A DNA stretch of 64,000 bases. Origin: Trichomonas vaginalis G3 (taxonomy: Eukaryota; Parabasalia; Trichomonadida; Trichomonadidae). The stretch spans positions 20,729,319 through 20,793,318 of the forward strand of contig NC_067206.1 of the NCBI RefSeq assembly GCF_026262505.1, given 5' to 3'. How positions within the stretch are numbered: position 1 is the first letter of the stretch; every line of letters begins with the position of its first letter. Both the position numbers and the translations under genes were made by a program. The notes under the pieces were generated by a model. That model was not told the origin of the DNA and ran no database searches. It saw nothing but the letters and a program-made list of their open reading frames with translations. This document shows, one piece after another, positions 38,376-49,719 of the stretch.

Positions 38376-38660
38376 ATGACAGAACAAAAGCAACTCATAC
38401 AAATCAAAACATATAACAAACATACATTTAAACATTTATTCTTCCTTCCTGAGCATAACATGTTCTTTCAAATACATCCGAGACCAGTTGACTTTTCATT
38501 GACTGTTTATAAAGATAGAAATAGTTATATCATTAAACCATACGATGACGAAGGTAAGTTATGTAAATTGTACGTTAAGAAGTTAGAGAAAGTTTATGGC
38601 TTCAAGTATGACTACAATAGGGTTAACACTGATGATGAAGATATTGAGGAAAATTTATGA
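38376..38660 (+). CDS. 94-aa terminal protein (right copy)
   Basis: Identical in protein to the gene at 17174-17458. Start at the ATG 38376, preceded by TTATTTTATTTGGATGTA as in the 11647 gene. The domain is shared with the HNH endonuclease C-terminus. Downstream, repeated GTTAGTGAGAACG words and CGTTTATTTTTTAATTTTTA lead into the terminal hairpin. Confidence 0.8.
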   Translation: MTEQKQLIQIKTYNKHTFKHLFFLPEHNMFFQIHPRPVDFSLTVYKDRNSYIIKPYDDEGKLCKLYVKKLEKVYGFKYDYNRVNTDDEDIEENL

Positions 38661-38878
38661 GAACATTAGTGAAGTTGTTAGTGAGAACGATAGTGAGAAC
38701 GTTTATTTTTTAATTTTTACATTAGGATGATGAAGTGAATGGTTGGCGGCTTTTATAATATTTAAGGTTAAGTTTGTTGTGTTTGTGTTGTAAAATATAC
38801 GTTAACGGTTTGTAAAGTGTCAAACAGCTAAGTTGGGTAAGGACGCAGTGCCACAGTACCCAATTATGTATACTAACT

Positions 38879-39410
38879 ACTTCACATACTATATATATCA
38901 TAAACCTAAATAATTACTTACCTACCATACTTTCTTTATTTTTTTAATTTTAAAAATATTAAAATCCTTCTACCGTTTAATGATGAAAAGAAAAGAGGAT
39001 CTGTACAAAAGCAGAAAGAGAAAAAGAAAGAGAGAGAAAAAAAAAAACGAAAAAAAAAAACGGCGATAATTTGTGAAATGCATGAGAAAATTTTAGTTGA
39101 CTCCATTTTTACAGTTACAAATGTAAAAGTCGTTGCATCCTTACAAAACTTGAAATAACATTTCATGATCTCTGATATATTAATTGAAAACTCCATAAAA
39201 CGCCTAACAATATTTTTCTTCTTAAAAAAACTAAAAAAATATAAATACAAATTAATCGTTTAAATACAAATATTGAAAGAATTTATATGGAAAATAAAAA
39301 CTTAATATTTAAAGAAAATACTTAAAACTGAATGTTTTAACTTACCATTATCATATAGACTCTCAAATTATGACATTGAACCTAACTTGGAGTCTATCAA
39401 TTTATAATCT
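38879..39410. other. right flank of the Maverick, A/T-rich, nothing recognised
   Basis: Includes a purine-rich low-complexity stretch (about 38985-39062, GAAAGAGAGAGAAAAAAAAA) and A/T-rich DNA up to the assembly gap. No gene is supported. Confidence 0.6.
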
Positions 39411-39510
39411 NNNNNNNNNNNNNNNNNNNNNNNNNNNNNNNNNNNNNNNNNNNNNNNNNNNNNNNNNNNNNNNNNNNNNNNNNNNNNNNNNNNNNNNNNN
39501 NNNNNNNNNN
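39411..39510. other. assembly gap, 100 N
   Basis: Exactly 100 N, the usual convention for a gap of unknown length. The tandem array starts immediately after it. Confidence 0.99.
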
Positions 39511-39589
39511 GCTGTTCTAATTTTTTAAAAAAATAACCTTAAATTATATTTGAAGAAATTATGTCTATATATATGTTTTATTCTAGAAT

Positions 39590-40525
39590 CTTGGAGTTTT
39601 CATGCACTACACAAGAGCTCCAAGGTTCAAGAGTGAATGCTCAATAGCAATTATAGAGATGTACCTTTTCAAAATGACTTTTACATTAAATTTAATCAAT
39701 AGAAGACATTTTAAAAGTACCTCTACAATTAGATATACAAGAGATTCAAAGCTTCATTCAGATAGATTTGAAACTTTGAAACTCTTGGTAGATTTTGAGT
39801 GAATGCTGACAATCATCTTTGAGAAGGTTTCTTAAAGAAAACCTTCTCAAAAGGTTCTCAGGACCTGAGCTCCCTTCGTAATATTGGGAGCCTTGGCTCC
39901 TGAGACGAGAATGGCTTCCCGAATCTTGATCAGCAGAGTGCCAAATGAAAGGCCTCTGATGATTCTCAGCCCTGAGCTCCCTTCGTATATTTAGCCTGGG
40001 GCTCCTGAACGAAGAATGGCTTCGCCGATCATCTCTGATCAGCAGAGGCCAAATGAAAAGGCCTCTGCTGATGGATTCTCAGGAGCCCTGAGCTCCCTTT
40101 CGTAATGATTGGGAAGCCTTGGCTCCGAGACGAAAATGGCTTCGCCGAATCTTTGATCAGCAGAGGCCAAATGAAAAGCCTCTGCTGATGGATTCTCAGG
40201 AGCCCTGAGGCTCCCTTTCGTAATTGGGAGCCTTGGGTCCTGCAGCAGAGTATCGCTCCGCTCCATTAATTTTTTAAAAAAAAGTGCCGTGTGGCAAATT
40301 TGTCCTGTTCCCTCCCTACACATAACTCCACAACTACCCAAGTACTATATGCCACTCCTTCCCGCATTGCATTTGAAACATTAAAGTGCGAAAGTCACTT
40401 CATGCATATTTTGCGCGTATATACTACTTCTAATGAAAGAAGCTATATACGCGCAATTCGAGTGAGATTGCAGCAGAAAGTCGAGAAGAGAGCCCTTCTT
40501 AAGGTTAGGACTCCCTTCTCGACTT
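39590..40525. repeat. stem-loop and GC-rich minisatellite block, unit 1
   Basis: Same series as in unit 2 (48264-49260) but with many single-base losses, so several stems pair less well. The GC-rich ~122-bp repeat covers about 39845-40262. Confidence 0.8.
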
Positions 40526-40539
40526 TATTATACAATGAA

Positions 40540-40770
40540 ATATAAATCATAGTATATTTTTGTCACTTTTCACATCGTATACCCCATAGAAACAAAACAA
40601 AACGACTTTCTTGATATATCAATAATGGCACGGATAATTATGGATGCATTGGAAAAATATTTTAATACATATCCTATTGAGCAAAATCGATTTCAAAAAG
40701 ATGAATATTAGAATGGCCCAAGTATTTAATCATACAATTAAACTTTCGTAAGACAAATGTGGAAGTGAAG
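40540..40770 (+). pseudogene. ubiquitin-specific protease fragment, unit 1
   Basis: Counterpart of 49280-49510 with additional single-base losses; recognisable by TATCAATAATGGCACGGATA and AATGGCCCAAGTATTTAATC. Confidence 0.5.
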
Positions 40771-40968
40771 ATGTTGAAACCTTGATATTTCCTCGAAATT
40801 TCTACAAAACATATATTAGACATAAAGCATATATCTTATTTTATTAAGAATGTTGAATAATAATATTATTAAATATTAAGCTTTAAAAAAGCTAATTAAA
40901 TTCAAAAATGAATATATATATATTGGATAAAATAATCAGAACAAATGATTTTTATTTACTTATGTAAT

Positions 40969-43344
40969 AAACAGAAATTCATCAAAAGTGACAGCTCTCA
41001 ATTTTTGACATTTGTAAATTCTAAATTGAATGAGAAAAATGAAATAACACTAAGCATAATACAATATTCTAGAATTTAATTATAATTAGGAAAAAGTTAG
41101 TTTTGAAGTACTTTTCATAGGCATATAGAATGAAATCTTCTGAAAAAAATATCACATAAACTCATATTATTTTCTAATATATAACTATTTTATATAAAAA
41201 TCAAATTCAATGATCTTAAAAGCGAAGATAAACCTCAAAATTACGAAATAAATGGAATATAATGCTTTCTATCATAAAACCATATGAAATATCAATTTTG
41301 CTTACGCCTAATTTTGACGACAATTAGCAAAAAATGTTAAATGTTAACACTCAGTCCATTTGAATATGAAAAATAAAATTGACTTTGATTAAATGTTTTT
41401 ATTTATCATGCAATTCTTCTGCGACCAAAGATTGAATAAAATTTCAAAAAAATAAATAGCTTAAAAATAATATACGGTGTTTACTAATAGATGAATAGTA
41501 TATAAATTCTATTAAAATGGATTGATCCAAAAAAATATAAAATTTGATCATAAATAAAATCGTTTTAAATACTTCTTCATTTAAATTATAACAATTATTT
41601 TGATTTTATTTATCATCCACATTCAAATTTGAATCTTATCACAAAAGAAGGACCACTTTTATGACTACTGCCAAATCTATAAACAGAGAATGGCTATTTG
41701 AAGCTAAAAGAAGAATAGAAGAAGGTGAATATTACAAAAGTGTGGGAAAGGAAGTTGAATTGGAAAATGGTAAAATTAAATTGAATGTTGCCGAAAATAC
41801 AATAAGAAGAGCATTTCAACTTCAAGAAATCGAATTACCAAAAGTAGTCGCGGCAGAAAACCAAATCCACCAACATTTGAACAAAAACAATTAATTAATT
41901 CGTGTTTCACAATATAAAGGAGGAATTTCAAAAAACTTATTTATTGATTAAAAGTTTCAAAATATTGTTCAAAATCCCGATTGTGAGAAAGAAAAAGAAG
42001 AAATTGCAAAAGAATTTGAAAATATAGAAGATTTGACAAAAGATCAAATTTTTGACAATTTACAAAAAATAAAGCCTCATCAAGTGGAAAAATTTATGAT
42101 GGAATCAGGTTTATCTTCAAAAAGAGATTACAAACCAGCAGATCCACCTACCAAATATCGTGCCATATCAAAGAATTTGATATGGCACTGCGATATTCAT
42201 TACCTTCACGTAATGTTTCTTTTCCATTCTTTGCCATATTGAATGATATGACACGTAAAGTTCTCAAAACTAAATTATTGAAAAACAAGTCTTCCAACTC
42301 AACAGCGAATATTTAAGAAAACTTTTAGAGGAGTTTATCCCTTACTGCATCTGGACCGATAACGGCGGTGAAAACCGCGGTGAATTCGGCCAGGTTATGC
42401 AGGAAAACGGAATAGTTTGGAAGCACACCTTGCCGTATATGCCAAACAGAACGGCAAGGTGGAGCGCCTGTGGCCAAGCTTAGAAAAGTTTTTGCCAGAC
42501 GAGTTGGATGATATTCAACAAATCAAGGACTCAGTTCAGCAGTTCATTGAAAAATACAACAATACACCACATTTATCTCTCGATATTAATCCAAAACGAA
42601 TAGTAATTACACTCCTAACGAATTATTCGAAGTTTCAAAATTTTGGTACGAGCCAGAAATGCAAAAATGGGAGTTATATATCAAAGAGGAATGGGTTTAG
42701 CAAAATTTGAATAATTACATCATTTTAAATGACTTCTAAACAATTTTATTTATGATCAAATTTTATATATCTTTTTGGATCAAATCCATTTTAATAGAAT
42801 TTATATACTATTCATCTATTAGTAAACACTACCGTATATTATTTTTAAGCTATCTTATTTTTTGAAATTTTATTCAAATCTTTGGTCGCAAGAAGAATTG
42901 CATGATAAATAAAAACATTTAATCAAAGTCAATTTTATTTTTCATATTCAAATGGACTGAGTGTTAACATTTAACATTTTTTGCTAATTGTCGTCAAAAA
43001 TTAGGCGTAAAGCAAAAATTGATATTTCATATGGTTTTATGATAGATAAGCATTATATTCCCACTCATTATATTCGTAAATTTTGAGGTTTATCCTTCGC
43101 TTTTAAGATCATTGAATTTGATTTTTATATAAAATAGTTATATATTAGAAAATAATATGAGTTTATGTGATATTATTTTTCAGAAGATTTTGTGTTCTTC
43201 TTCAAAATTTTATTTTTTATTAAAAAGAATCTTTACGAAATATACATTTACTTTAATTAATATTTAAAAACGTGCTCTATCAAAAGTTCCAAAAATTCAA
43301 TATTATAGCTTTTCTGAAGTGTCACTTTTGATGAATTTCTGTTT
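40969..43344 (+). mobile_element. rve DNA transposon with long inverted ends, unit 1 copy (disrupted)
   Basis: Same element as 49720-52126. Its transposase region (41661-42710) has several single-base losses relative to units 2 and 3 and is not open. The inverted ends are present. Confidence 0.8.
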
Positions 43345-44471
43345 TCAACACTAGACAAAAACAATTATATTAGATGCACATGATTAACATCTCTTGGTCT
43401 GATGATGTTTTTCAATTAAAAGATTATTATATACAGTTGAATTTACAAAATTCTTAATTCATAATTGCATGGCACAAGAGAGGTATGATCTGCTTATATG
43501 TTAATGATAGATATACCATATTATTTCCATTACTATAAATAACTTAAAGAAATATATCTTCTAAGTGTATTTTTTGTTCAATTTTGTTTGAAAAAAAAAT
43601 TAAAACGCATTTCTTATCTTGTTTAGCTTTGATAAGTTGGATTAAATAATATTACTAAATACAAATCATGATAACAATTATATATCCATGCTAAATGCCT
43701 GAAGATCTGGTGAAAATATTGAGATATGCCTCACTTCCATCATTTCGTCTTACCACATAAAAATATGTGATTTTTAAAACAAGTTAGCTGATATGCTTTT
43801 AACAAAACCGAATCAAAAGTATTCAAAAAAATCTGAAATTGTAAAATATCTTAATCAAAAATAAAGGGTTGATCTTCATTTTCGGGATTTCAAAAAAATT
43901 TGGAATTTCACCTCCCAAACACACAGATTGTCCAGTTCATTGGCATAGAGAATATCCGATTTCCAGTGTTTTACTCTGAATCTTATTAGTTAAATACCGA
44001 ATTTCGAACATAAATTCATCAAAATCGAATAAAGAGACTACCAAAAACGACACAAATATAATCAAGTCACAATCATTTAACAGGAACTCCTTAAATGAAG
44101 ATTTTTACAATTTTAATCTCTATATTTTAGAAAAAAATATGCTCAGTCACAAACACAATTACTATGTTATGGAACAAGGCATTGACACTCGAATCTCTGG
44201 CCAATTCGAGGAACATCCAAAATTTCAATAATCTTATCCCACAGAATCCATAGCCCAAAAACTTTAATTTGCATAGTACATTTGAAGACGAATAATATTA
44301 GTCCAATTTTTTTAACTTTGAAATTTTCAAAGATACAAAATTTATTACATTTAGAATTAATGCATTAATATATGCATTTGTTCCGTACCGAAAATGAACT
44401 TTACAAAAAGTGACATGAAAAGTCTTAATTACATTAAAGCCAAATGTAAACTTCATTGAGAAAAAGCAGTT

Positions 44472-45798
44472 TTGTCTCGTATTCAACGTAAAATCTTCAA
44501 AAGAAGACTAAACAAAAAGTGCTACACTGATAACAAAGATGAATTTCACATGGAACGCGATGATTCAATAACTGCAGAGTTGCGACATACAATTGCGGAA
44601 AATGTATGGACAACCACATGTAATGGTGGAGAACCATCGTATCTTTCAGAGGTCGAATTACTTGATTTTTATGGTGAAATCAATCAAAGAGCAAAAGGTC
44701 TTGCATGTGAAAAGGTAATCGAAGCTTATCAGATTGCCTACGAATTACTGGAGTATAGATACAGCAGAGCTTTATATCTAGCTGGCCTTGTTCATCCAGA
44801 CGAATTTCCAACAAGAGGAAAAAGAATTGTTTACTTCGCTAGAAGTATATCTCCCCTCAAGATCATGGTTAAACAGAGTTTGCTCTGATCTCAACATTGA
44901 GATCAAAAGCTCAAAAGAAAATGAGGAAAAACGAGCAAAGTACTGTAACACAGCAACAGTTGCTAACTTCTTACATTAATTTCAGTATACGGCAGGAATT
45001 GATCCATGGAATAAGTGGAGTATTTATGAAACATCTCTGCTTCATCAAAGCGTTACAAAGTTATCTGCACTGAAAGCAACCCTCCTTTAACCAAAGAAGA
45101 GCATGAATTTGTGCTTGTTACTAGTATCTTCCCATATAATTCTGAAGGATACCGGATGAAACCATTTATTATTGTTCCAGGAATATAAAATTGTTCACAG
45201 GAACTCCGCTCCGTGAGAGCATTCCTTACAGGACAATCTTATGGATGGATGACAAAGAAGATATGGGATATCTTTAATTTAACTTTTATTATCGAAATCC
45301 AGAGATATCGCTCAAGTCTTGATGCTATCACAGCAGCTCAGCATAATATCGTATTCGGTGATAATCATATCAGCCGAGTAAGTTATTTTACTTGCAAACT
45401 TTTGAGTCTCTTCAGAATTGAACTCTTGACATTTCCAGCTTACTGCACAGTAGTTCTCCAGTTATTTGATGTAGGATGTGCAGCATCTTTGAGATCAAAG
45501 AATAACAGGTTAAAATATGTTCCGCTTTACACATATGAGCAAGATAATTTATCAAATACCCCAAAACCAAGGTTAAAAATTGTAAGAATTTTAATTGATG
45601 CTTGTGATTAAGTCAATGCATCAGTATGGTATTCATCCGTGGAACCCAGATAAAGCCTTATCCAACGAATTAACAAACAAAACATCAAACGCAATACCAA
45701 ATCCCACATATATATTTAATTCTTCTTGCAAAAAATTAACATCTGACGCCGAATTACTTAAAATTGCGCAATTTGAAGCAATCAAATTCAAACATTAA
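44472..45798 (+). pseudogene. pogo/CENP-B-like (DDE_1) transposase, decayed, unit 1
   Basis: Plus-strand fragments in several frames. The N-terminal part (TTCNGGEPSYLSEVELLDFY, VIEAYQIAYELLEYR) resembles the CENP-B/Tc5 helix-turn-helix region. Next EEHEFVLVTSIFPYNSEGYR and MKPFIIVPGI lie before a stop. RAFLTGQSYGWMTKKIWDIF, AAQHNIVFGDNHISR and TVVLQLFDVGCAASL resemble the DDE_1 region with the VLQ.(F/L)DVG signature. KSMHQYGIHPWNPDKAL follows at 45595-45798. Stops and frame changes (at least three) separate these parts, so it is a dead plain DNA transposon. The terminal repeats were not found. Confidence 0.7.
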
Positions 45799-46850
45799 AT
45801 CAAGCACTGATAGTTATTGTAACAAATATTTCGAATTATTTAGATTATTATCCTCCAAATACAAAAATTCTCAGCAAAGGGATGAAATTGAGTCAATTTA
45901 ATGGAGCAAAACGAAGTGAGGTGAAATTCACCACTTTGACACCTCGTATTTTTCAGATATATCGATTAATATTGAGTTTTATTGGGATGGAAAACATACT
46001 GAAAAACCTGCAATATCAACACCTTTTTATATAATATTGAATAAATAAAAATTTGTTTTTATTTTCCAAAAAGATATATGATACATTTTTATTATACAGG
46101 TTAAAAACTGTCTAGCTTTTGCTTTTAGTGCTCGACCAGAGGCATACATTGAAAATACAATCCTCTCCATGGTTTTTGTGTAGGATCTGATCTTCTCAAA
46201 ACGATGATATTGACTATTATTATATGAATTGAATGTATTTATGAATATTTCGAAATTTTAATATAAATAATTTATTAAAAATAAAAATTGAACGTAAGTA
46301 CAAAAAATATAATTTGAAAGCAAATTAAAAATTAACGATACGATAATTTGGAACTTTTACCTTTTGCCAATAAATATAAAAATAAAATTTTGGGAATTGG
46401 AACTTAAGAGTAGAGAGACCTTTGTTGATATGTATGAGGCTATGTATTTATGTGTAGATCTGAGTAAGCTTGGTTATCATATAGCGGTTTCTGATGAAAT
46501 TGAGAACCTCGGAGACCCAAGACCTTTGTTGATATGTATGAGGCTATGTATTTGTGCGTAGTCATTAAACCCATTCTTGCAAATTAGAATATTATTTTAT
46601 TTGTTATATTGAGCTTTCTTCCTGATAATTTGCATATCTTCAAAATCATTAAAGTAAGTAAAATCAGTTGTTTTTTCGGTGATTAATCTTAATTCTTCGC
46701 ATTATATTTCTTTTTTTTGAAAAATCTTACTGTTTGGGGAAATTCTCTTTGCGAAATCTGTTGGCCTGAGGATTATCTGGTTGAATAAAAATATGTTCAA
46801 TTCCCCTTTCGCATAATAATTAATGAAATTGTGTTTTATTTTCGAGAGTG

Positions 46851-47155
46851 TGCAAAACGTTCCCACTTCTTGAGAGGTACGTTTTGCAAATTTTTTTCTT
46901 TCATACATAGAAGATTTTTGGAAGATGATTGATCTCTACATGATATTATATCATATTTCTACATTGAGTCCTTAACAATATTAAATTGCAGGGTTTTCAA
47001 ATCAAAAAACTAACTTTCGCTCTTTCAGGTCAAATCAGCAAGGCTCTTCTATATAGGTGTTGGATATATTATCAAACTGAAATGAAACTTTCCAGAGATG
47101 TCCATAAAATTATTTTGCAAAACATCCCTCTCAAAAAGTGGGAACGTTTTTGCAA
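46851..47155. mobile_element. small inverted-repeat element (MITE-like), unit 1
   Basis: TGCAAAACGTTCCCACTTCT and TGAGAGGTACGTTTTGCAAA at the left are the inverse of TTTTGCAAAACATCCCTCTC and AAAAAGTGGGAACGTTTTTG at the right, ~42-bp arms around ~220 bp. There is no coding capacity. The arms differ at a few bases. Confidence 0.65.
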
Positions 47156-47804
47156 TTTTTCTTTATTTTTTGTACCATTATCGGTCCATAGAGCGAAATG
47201 GGGACCAGGTATTGTGCTTAATGCACGTTTGAGTACATTTGTTGTATACTCTGCAGTTTTCTGAGAAAAAGATTATGAGTGATCTCGTTTTTTCTTAAAG
47301 TCATTTTTTTCTTATCAAAAAAAATTAAAATTACGTAAAACTATGACAAAATTACGTAATTCACAATTTTAATGCTGAAAAATAGGAATATAAGCTTATA
47401 ATACTACAGGTAGATTGAGCATCGATGCGCGCTAATGCCAACATGATTAATTTGAGTCGGTTTTTATATATTATTGGAAATTAATCACAAATTGTCCATG
47501 AATATAAGTTATATTCTTCGATATTATGAGTTAATGAAGGCTACAATATTTGTAATCATGATTGGCTAGTTAAAATCTATTAGAATAAAAGAAATTGTAA
47601 TTTAATAATATTGAATTGACATTTTAAATAATTTGAGGTCTAATCCATTATGAGTATGGTTATTACAGGTCACTTATTATTATTCTTTGATATACAAAGA
47701 GTTAAAACGATTTGGTAATGAGATATTGTAGAAAATAAAAATAACTGTAATCTATTGAAACTGATAAAAAAAATTAAATCCATTTATTTTTTATTCATAT
47801 GTTA

Positions 47805-48116
47805 TTATTGATGAGAATTAGATTCATTTAAAATTGAATACATATTTTTGAGAGAGTCAAAAATTTCAGGATCGATTTCATCTTCGCATTCATCCAAATA
47901 TATTCTAAGCTCGGAATTTTCAAATGCATTCAAAATATTGGCAAAGTTTTCTTTACAAGAAGAGTTAAATAAAATTTCTTGTAAACAATTAATAATAAAT
48001 TTTGGGTTAAATTCAACAAAATCCGAAAGAATTTCAAACACCTTTTCAAATTTGTCATTAAATATCGAAAGGGATATTGAATCTTTTATGATAATAGCGA
48101 TGAGGATATTTATCAA
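47805..48116 (-). CDS. 103-codon orphan frame, unit 1
   Basis: Minus-strand frame MINILIAIIIKDSISLSIFN and onward, helical throughout (FEKVFEILSDFVEFNPKFII; SCKENFANILNAFENSELR), ending acidic (ECEDEIDPEIFDSLKNMYS). It has the composition of a real protein and looks like the C-terminal end of an armadillo/HEAT-like helical protein. No family is recognised; it may be a host gene fragment, as the USP piece beyond the unit junction seems to be. Confidence 0.45.
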   Translation of the reverse strand: MINILIAIIIKDSISLSIFNDKFEKVFEILSDFVEFNPKFIINCLQEILFNSSCKENFANILNAFENSELRIYLDECEDEIDPEIFDSLKNMYSILNESNSHQ

Positions 48117-48263
48117 AATTTCCTTATTTTTGAAGAGTGCGGGATAAATTTGTCAAGTGTCACTTTTCAATAACCTTAAATTACGCTGTTCTAATTTTTT
48201 AAAAAATAACCTTAAATTATATTTGAAGAAATTATGTCTATGATATATGTTTTATTCTAGAAT

Positions 48264-49260
48264 CTTGGAGTTTTCATGCACTACACAAGAGCTCCAAGGT
48301 TCCAAGAGTGAATGCTCAATAGCAATTATAGAGATGTACCTTTTCAAAATGACTTTTACTGATTAAATTTAATCAATAGAAGACATTTTGAAAAGGTACC
48401 TCTACAATTAGATATACAAGAGATTCAAAGCTTCATTTCAGATAGATTTGAAACTTTGAAACTCTTGGTAGATTTTGAGTGAATGCTGACAATCATCTTT
48501 GAGAAGGTTTTCTTAAAGAAAACCTTCTCAAAGAGGTTTCTCAGGAGCCCTGAGGCTCCCTTTCGTAATGATTGGGAGCCTTGGGGCTCCTGAGACGAAG
48601 AATGGCTTCGCCGAATCTTTGATCAGCAGAGGCCAAATGAAAAGGCCTCTACTGATGGATTCTCAGGAGCCCTGAGGCTCCCTTTCGTAATGATTGGGAG
48701 CCTTGGGGCTCCTGAGACGAAGAATGGCTTCGCCGAATCTTTGATCAGCAGAGGCCAAATGAAAAGGCCTCTGCTGATGGATTCTCAGGAGCCCTGAGGC
48801 TCCCTTTCGTAATGATTGGGAGCCTTGGGGCTCCTGAGACGAAGAATGGCTTCGCCGAATCTTTGATCAGCAGAGGCCAAATGAAAAGGCCTCTGCTGAT
48901 GGATTCTCAGGAGCCCTGAGGCTCCCTTTCGTAATGATTGGGAGCCTTGGGGCTCCTGCAGCAGAGTATCGCTCCGCTCCATTAATTTTTTTTAAAAAAA
49001 AGTGCCGTGTGGCAAATTTGTCCTGTTCCCTCTCCTAACACATAACTCCACAACTACCCAAGTACTATATTGCCACTCCTTCCCGCATTGCATTTGAGAA
49101 ACATTAAAAGTGGCGACAAGTGCACTTGCCATGGCATATTGTTGCGCGTATATACTACTTCTAATGAAAGAAGCAGTATATACGCGCAATTCGAGTGAGA
49201 TTGCAGCAGAAAGTCGAGAAGAGAGCCCTTTCTTAAGGTTAGGACTCCCTTCTCGACTTT
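48264..49260. repeat. stem-loop array with GC-rich 122-bp minisatellite, unit 2
   Basis: Stem-loops at 48264-48298 (CTTGGAG/CTCCAAG), 48325-48409 (TACCTTTTCAAAATG/CATTTTGAAAAGGTA), 48418-48467 (CAAGAG/CTCTTG) and 48497-48533 (CTTTGAGAAGGTTTTCTT nearly perfect). Then four 122-bp units at 48541, 48663, 48785 and 48907, each with TCTCAGGAGCC/GGCTCCTGAGA and GCAGAGGCC/GGCCTCTGC stems. Finally 49142-49189 (TTGCGCGTATATACT/AGTATATACGCGCAA) and 49210-49260 (AAAGTCGAGAAG/CTTCTCGACTTT). The G+C is far above the surroundings. Confidence 0.93.
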
Positions 49261-49279
49261 ATTATACAATGAAATATAA

Positions 49280-49510
49280 ATCATAGTATATTTTTGTCAC
49301 TTTTCACATCGTATTACCCCGATAGAAACAAAACAAAACGACTTTCTTGATATATCAATAAATGGCACGGATAATTTATTGGATGCATTGGAAAAATATT
49401 TTAATACATATCCTATTGAGCAAAATCGATTTCAAAAAGATGAAATATTAGAATGGCCCAAGTATTTAATCATACAATTAAACTTTCGTAAGACGAAATG
49501 GTGGAAGTGA
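49280..49510 (+). pseudogene. ubiquitin-specific protease (USP) fragment, unit 2
   Basis: A short open stretch encodes CHFSHRITPIETKQNDFLDI, then SINGTDNLLDALEKYF, then ILEWPKYLIIQLNFR and a stop. The order SHR-x-E-x-F-DI-S-I, LxDALEKYF and PKYLIIQL is that of the middle of the USP catalytic domain (fold positions before the catalytic His). Only ~75 residues remain, with neither catalytic Cys nor His box, so it cannot be an active deubiquitinase. It is presumably a host gene fragment caught in the amplified unit. The assignment is by eye. Confidence 0.6.
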
Positions 49511-49719
49511 AGTGATGTTGAAACCTTGATATTTCCTCGAAATTTCTACAAAACATATATTAGACATAAAGCATATATCTTATTTTATTAAGAATGTTGA
49601 ATAATAATATTATTAAATATTAAGCTTTAAAAAAGCTAATTAAATTCAAAAATGAATATATATTATTATTGGATAAATATTAATCAGAACAAATGATTTT
49701 TTTATTAATGCTATGTAAT

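Larger units (their letters stand above)
16945..38878. mobile_element. element B: Maverick/Polinton, ~21.9 kb, broken
   Basis: Bounded by AGTTAGTATAC (16945) and GTATACTAACT (ending 38878) with ~0.7-kb inverted ends. It carries the Polinton core set: protein-primed polymerase B, rve integrase, A32-type packaging ATPase and a double-jelly-roll capsid protein, plus a phage-like fibre pair and a KilA-N protein. No adenovirus-type protease was recognised. Several genes are broken (roughly six to ten breaks overall), so it is a fossil. The small terminal gene is identical in protein in both ends, which argues for a young insertion or for homogenised ends. No 6-bp target duplication matches between the flanks. 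Confidence 0.93.
38188..38878 (-). repeat. right inverted end of element B
   Basis: Reverse-complement partner of 16945-17663. The match begins within the end of the 78-aa gene (AAGGAAGAGAGTTATAAAGC) and runs through copy 5 of the 60-bp element and the second 94-aa gene to GTATACTAACT. Its terminal hairpin keeps TTGGGTA/TACCCAA and loop CGCAGTG, but the outer stem is weaker than on the left. Confidence 0.9.
39511..48184. repeat. 8.8-kb tandem unit 1
   Basis: Begins GCTGTTCTAATTTTTT, as do units 2 (48185) and 3 (56965). Up to about 42720 it differs from units 2 and 3 by many single-base losses; after that it is nearly identical to unit 2. Stretches without a gene are 43345-44471 (A/T-rich, nothing seen), 45799-46850 (a ~100-bp duplication of ACCTTTGTTGATATGTATGA at 46419 and 46520) and 47156-47804 (nothing seen). 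Confidence 0.95.

Noticed and set aside
16945-38878. Adenovirus-type (Ulp1-like) cysteine protease expected in Polintons
   Set aside because: No frame showed the His/Asp/Gln/Cys order; it may be lost or too diverged, so I do not report one.
16939-38884. 6-bp target-site duplication of element B
   Set aside because: CACTTT on the left and ACTTCA on the right do not match; small shifts of the ends did not help.
46364-46561. 65-codon plus-strand frame
   Set aside because: Consists largely of a ~100-bp duplicated noncoding sequence.
48992-49284. Minus-strand frames of 65-76 codons in each 8.8-kb unit
   Set aside because: They run across hairpins and overlap the USP fragment; no coding signature.
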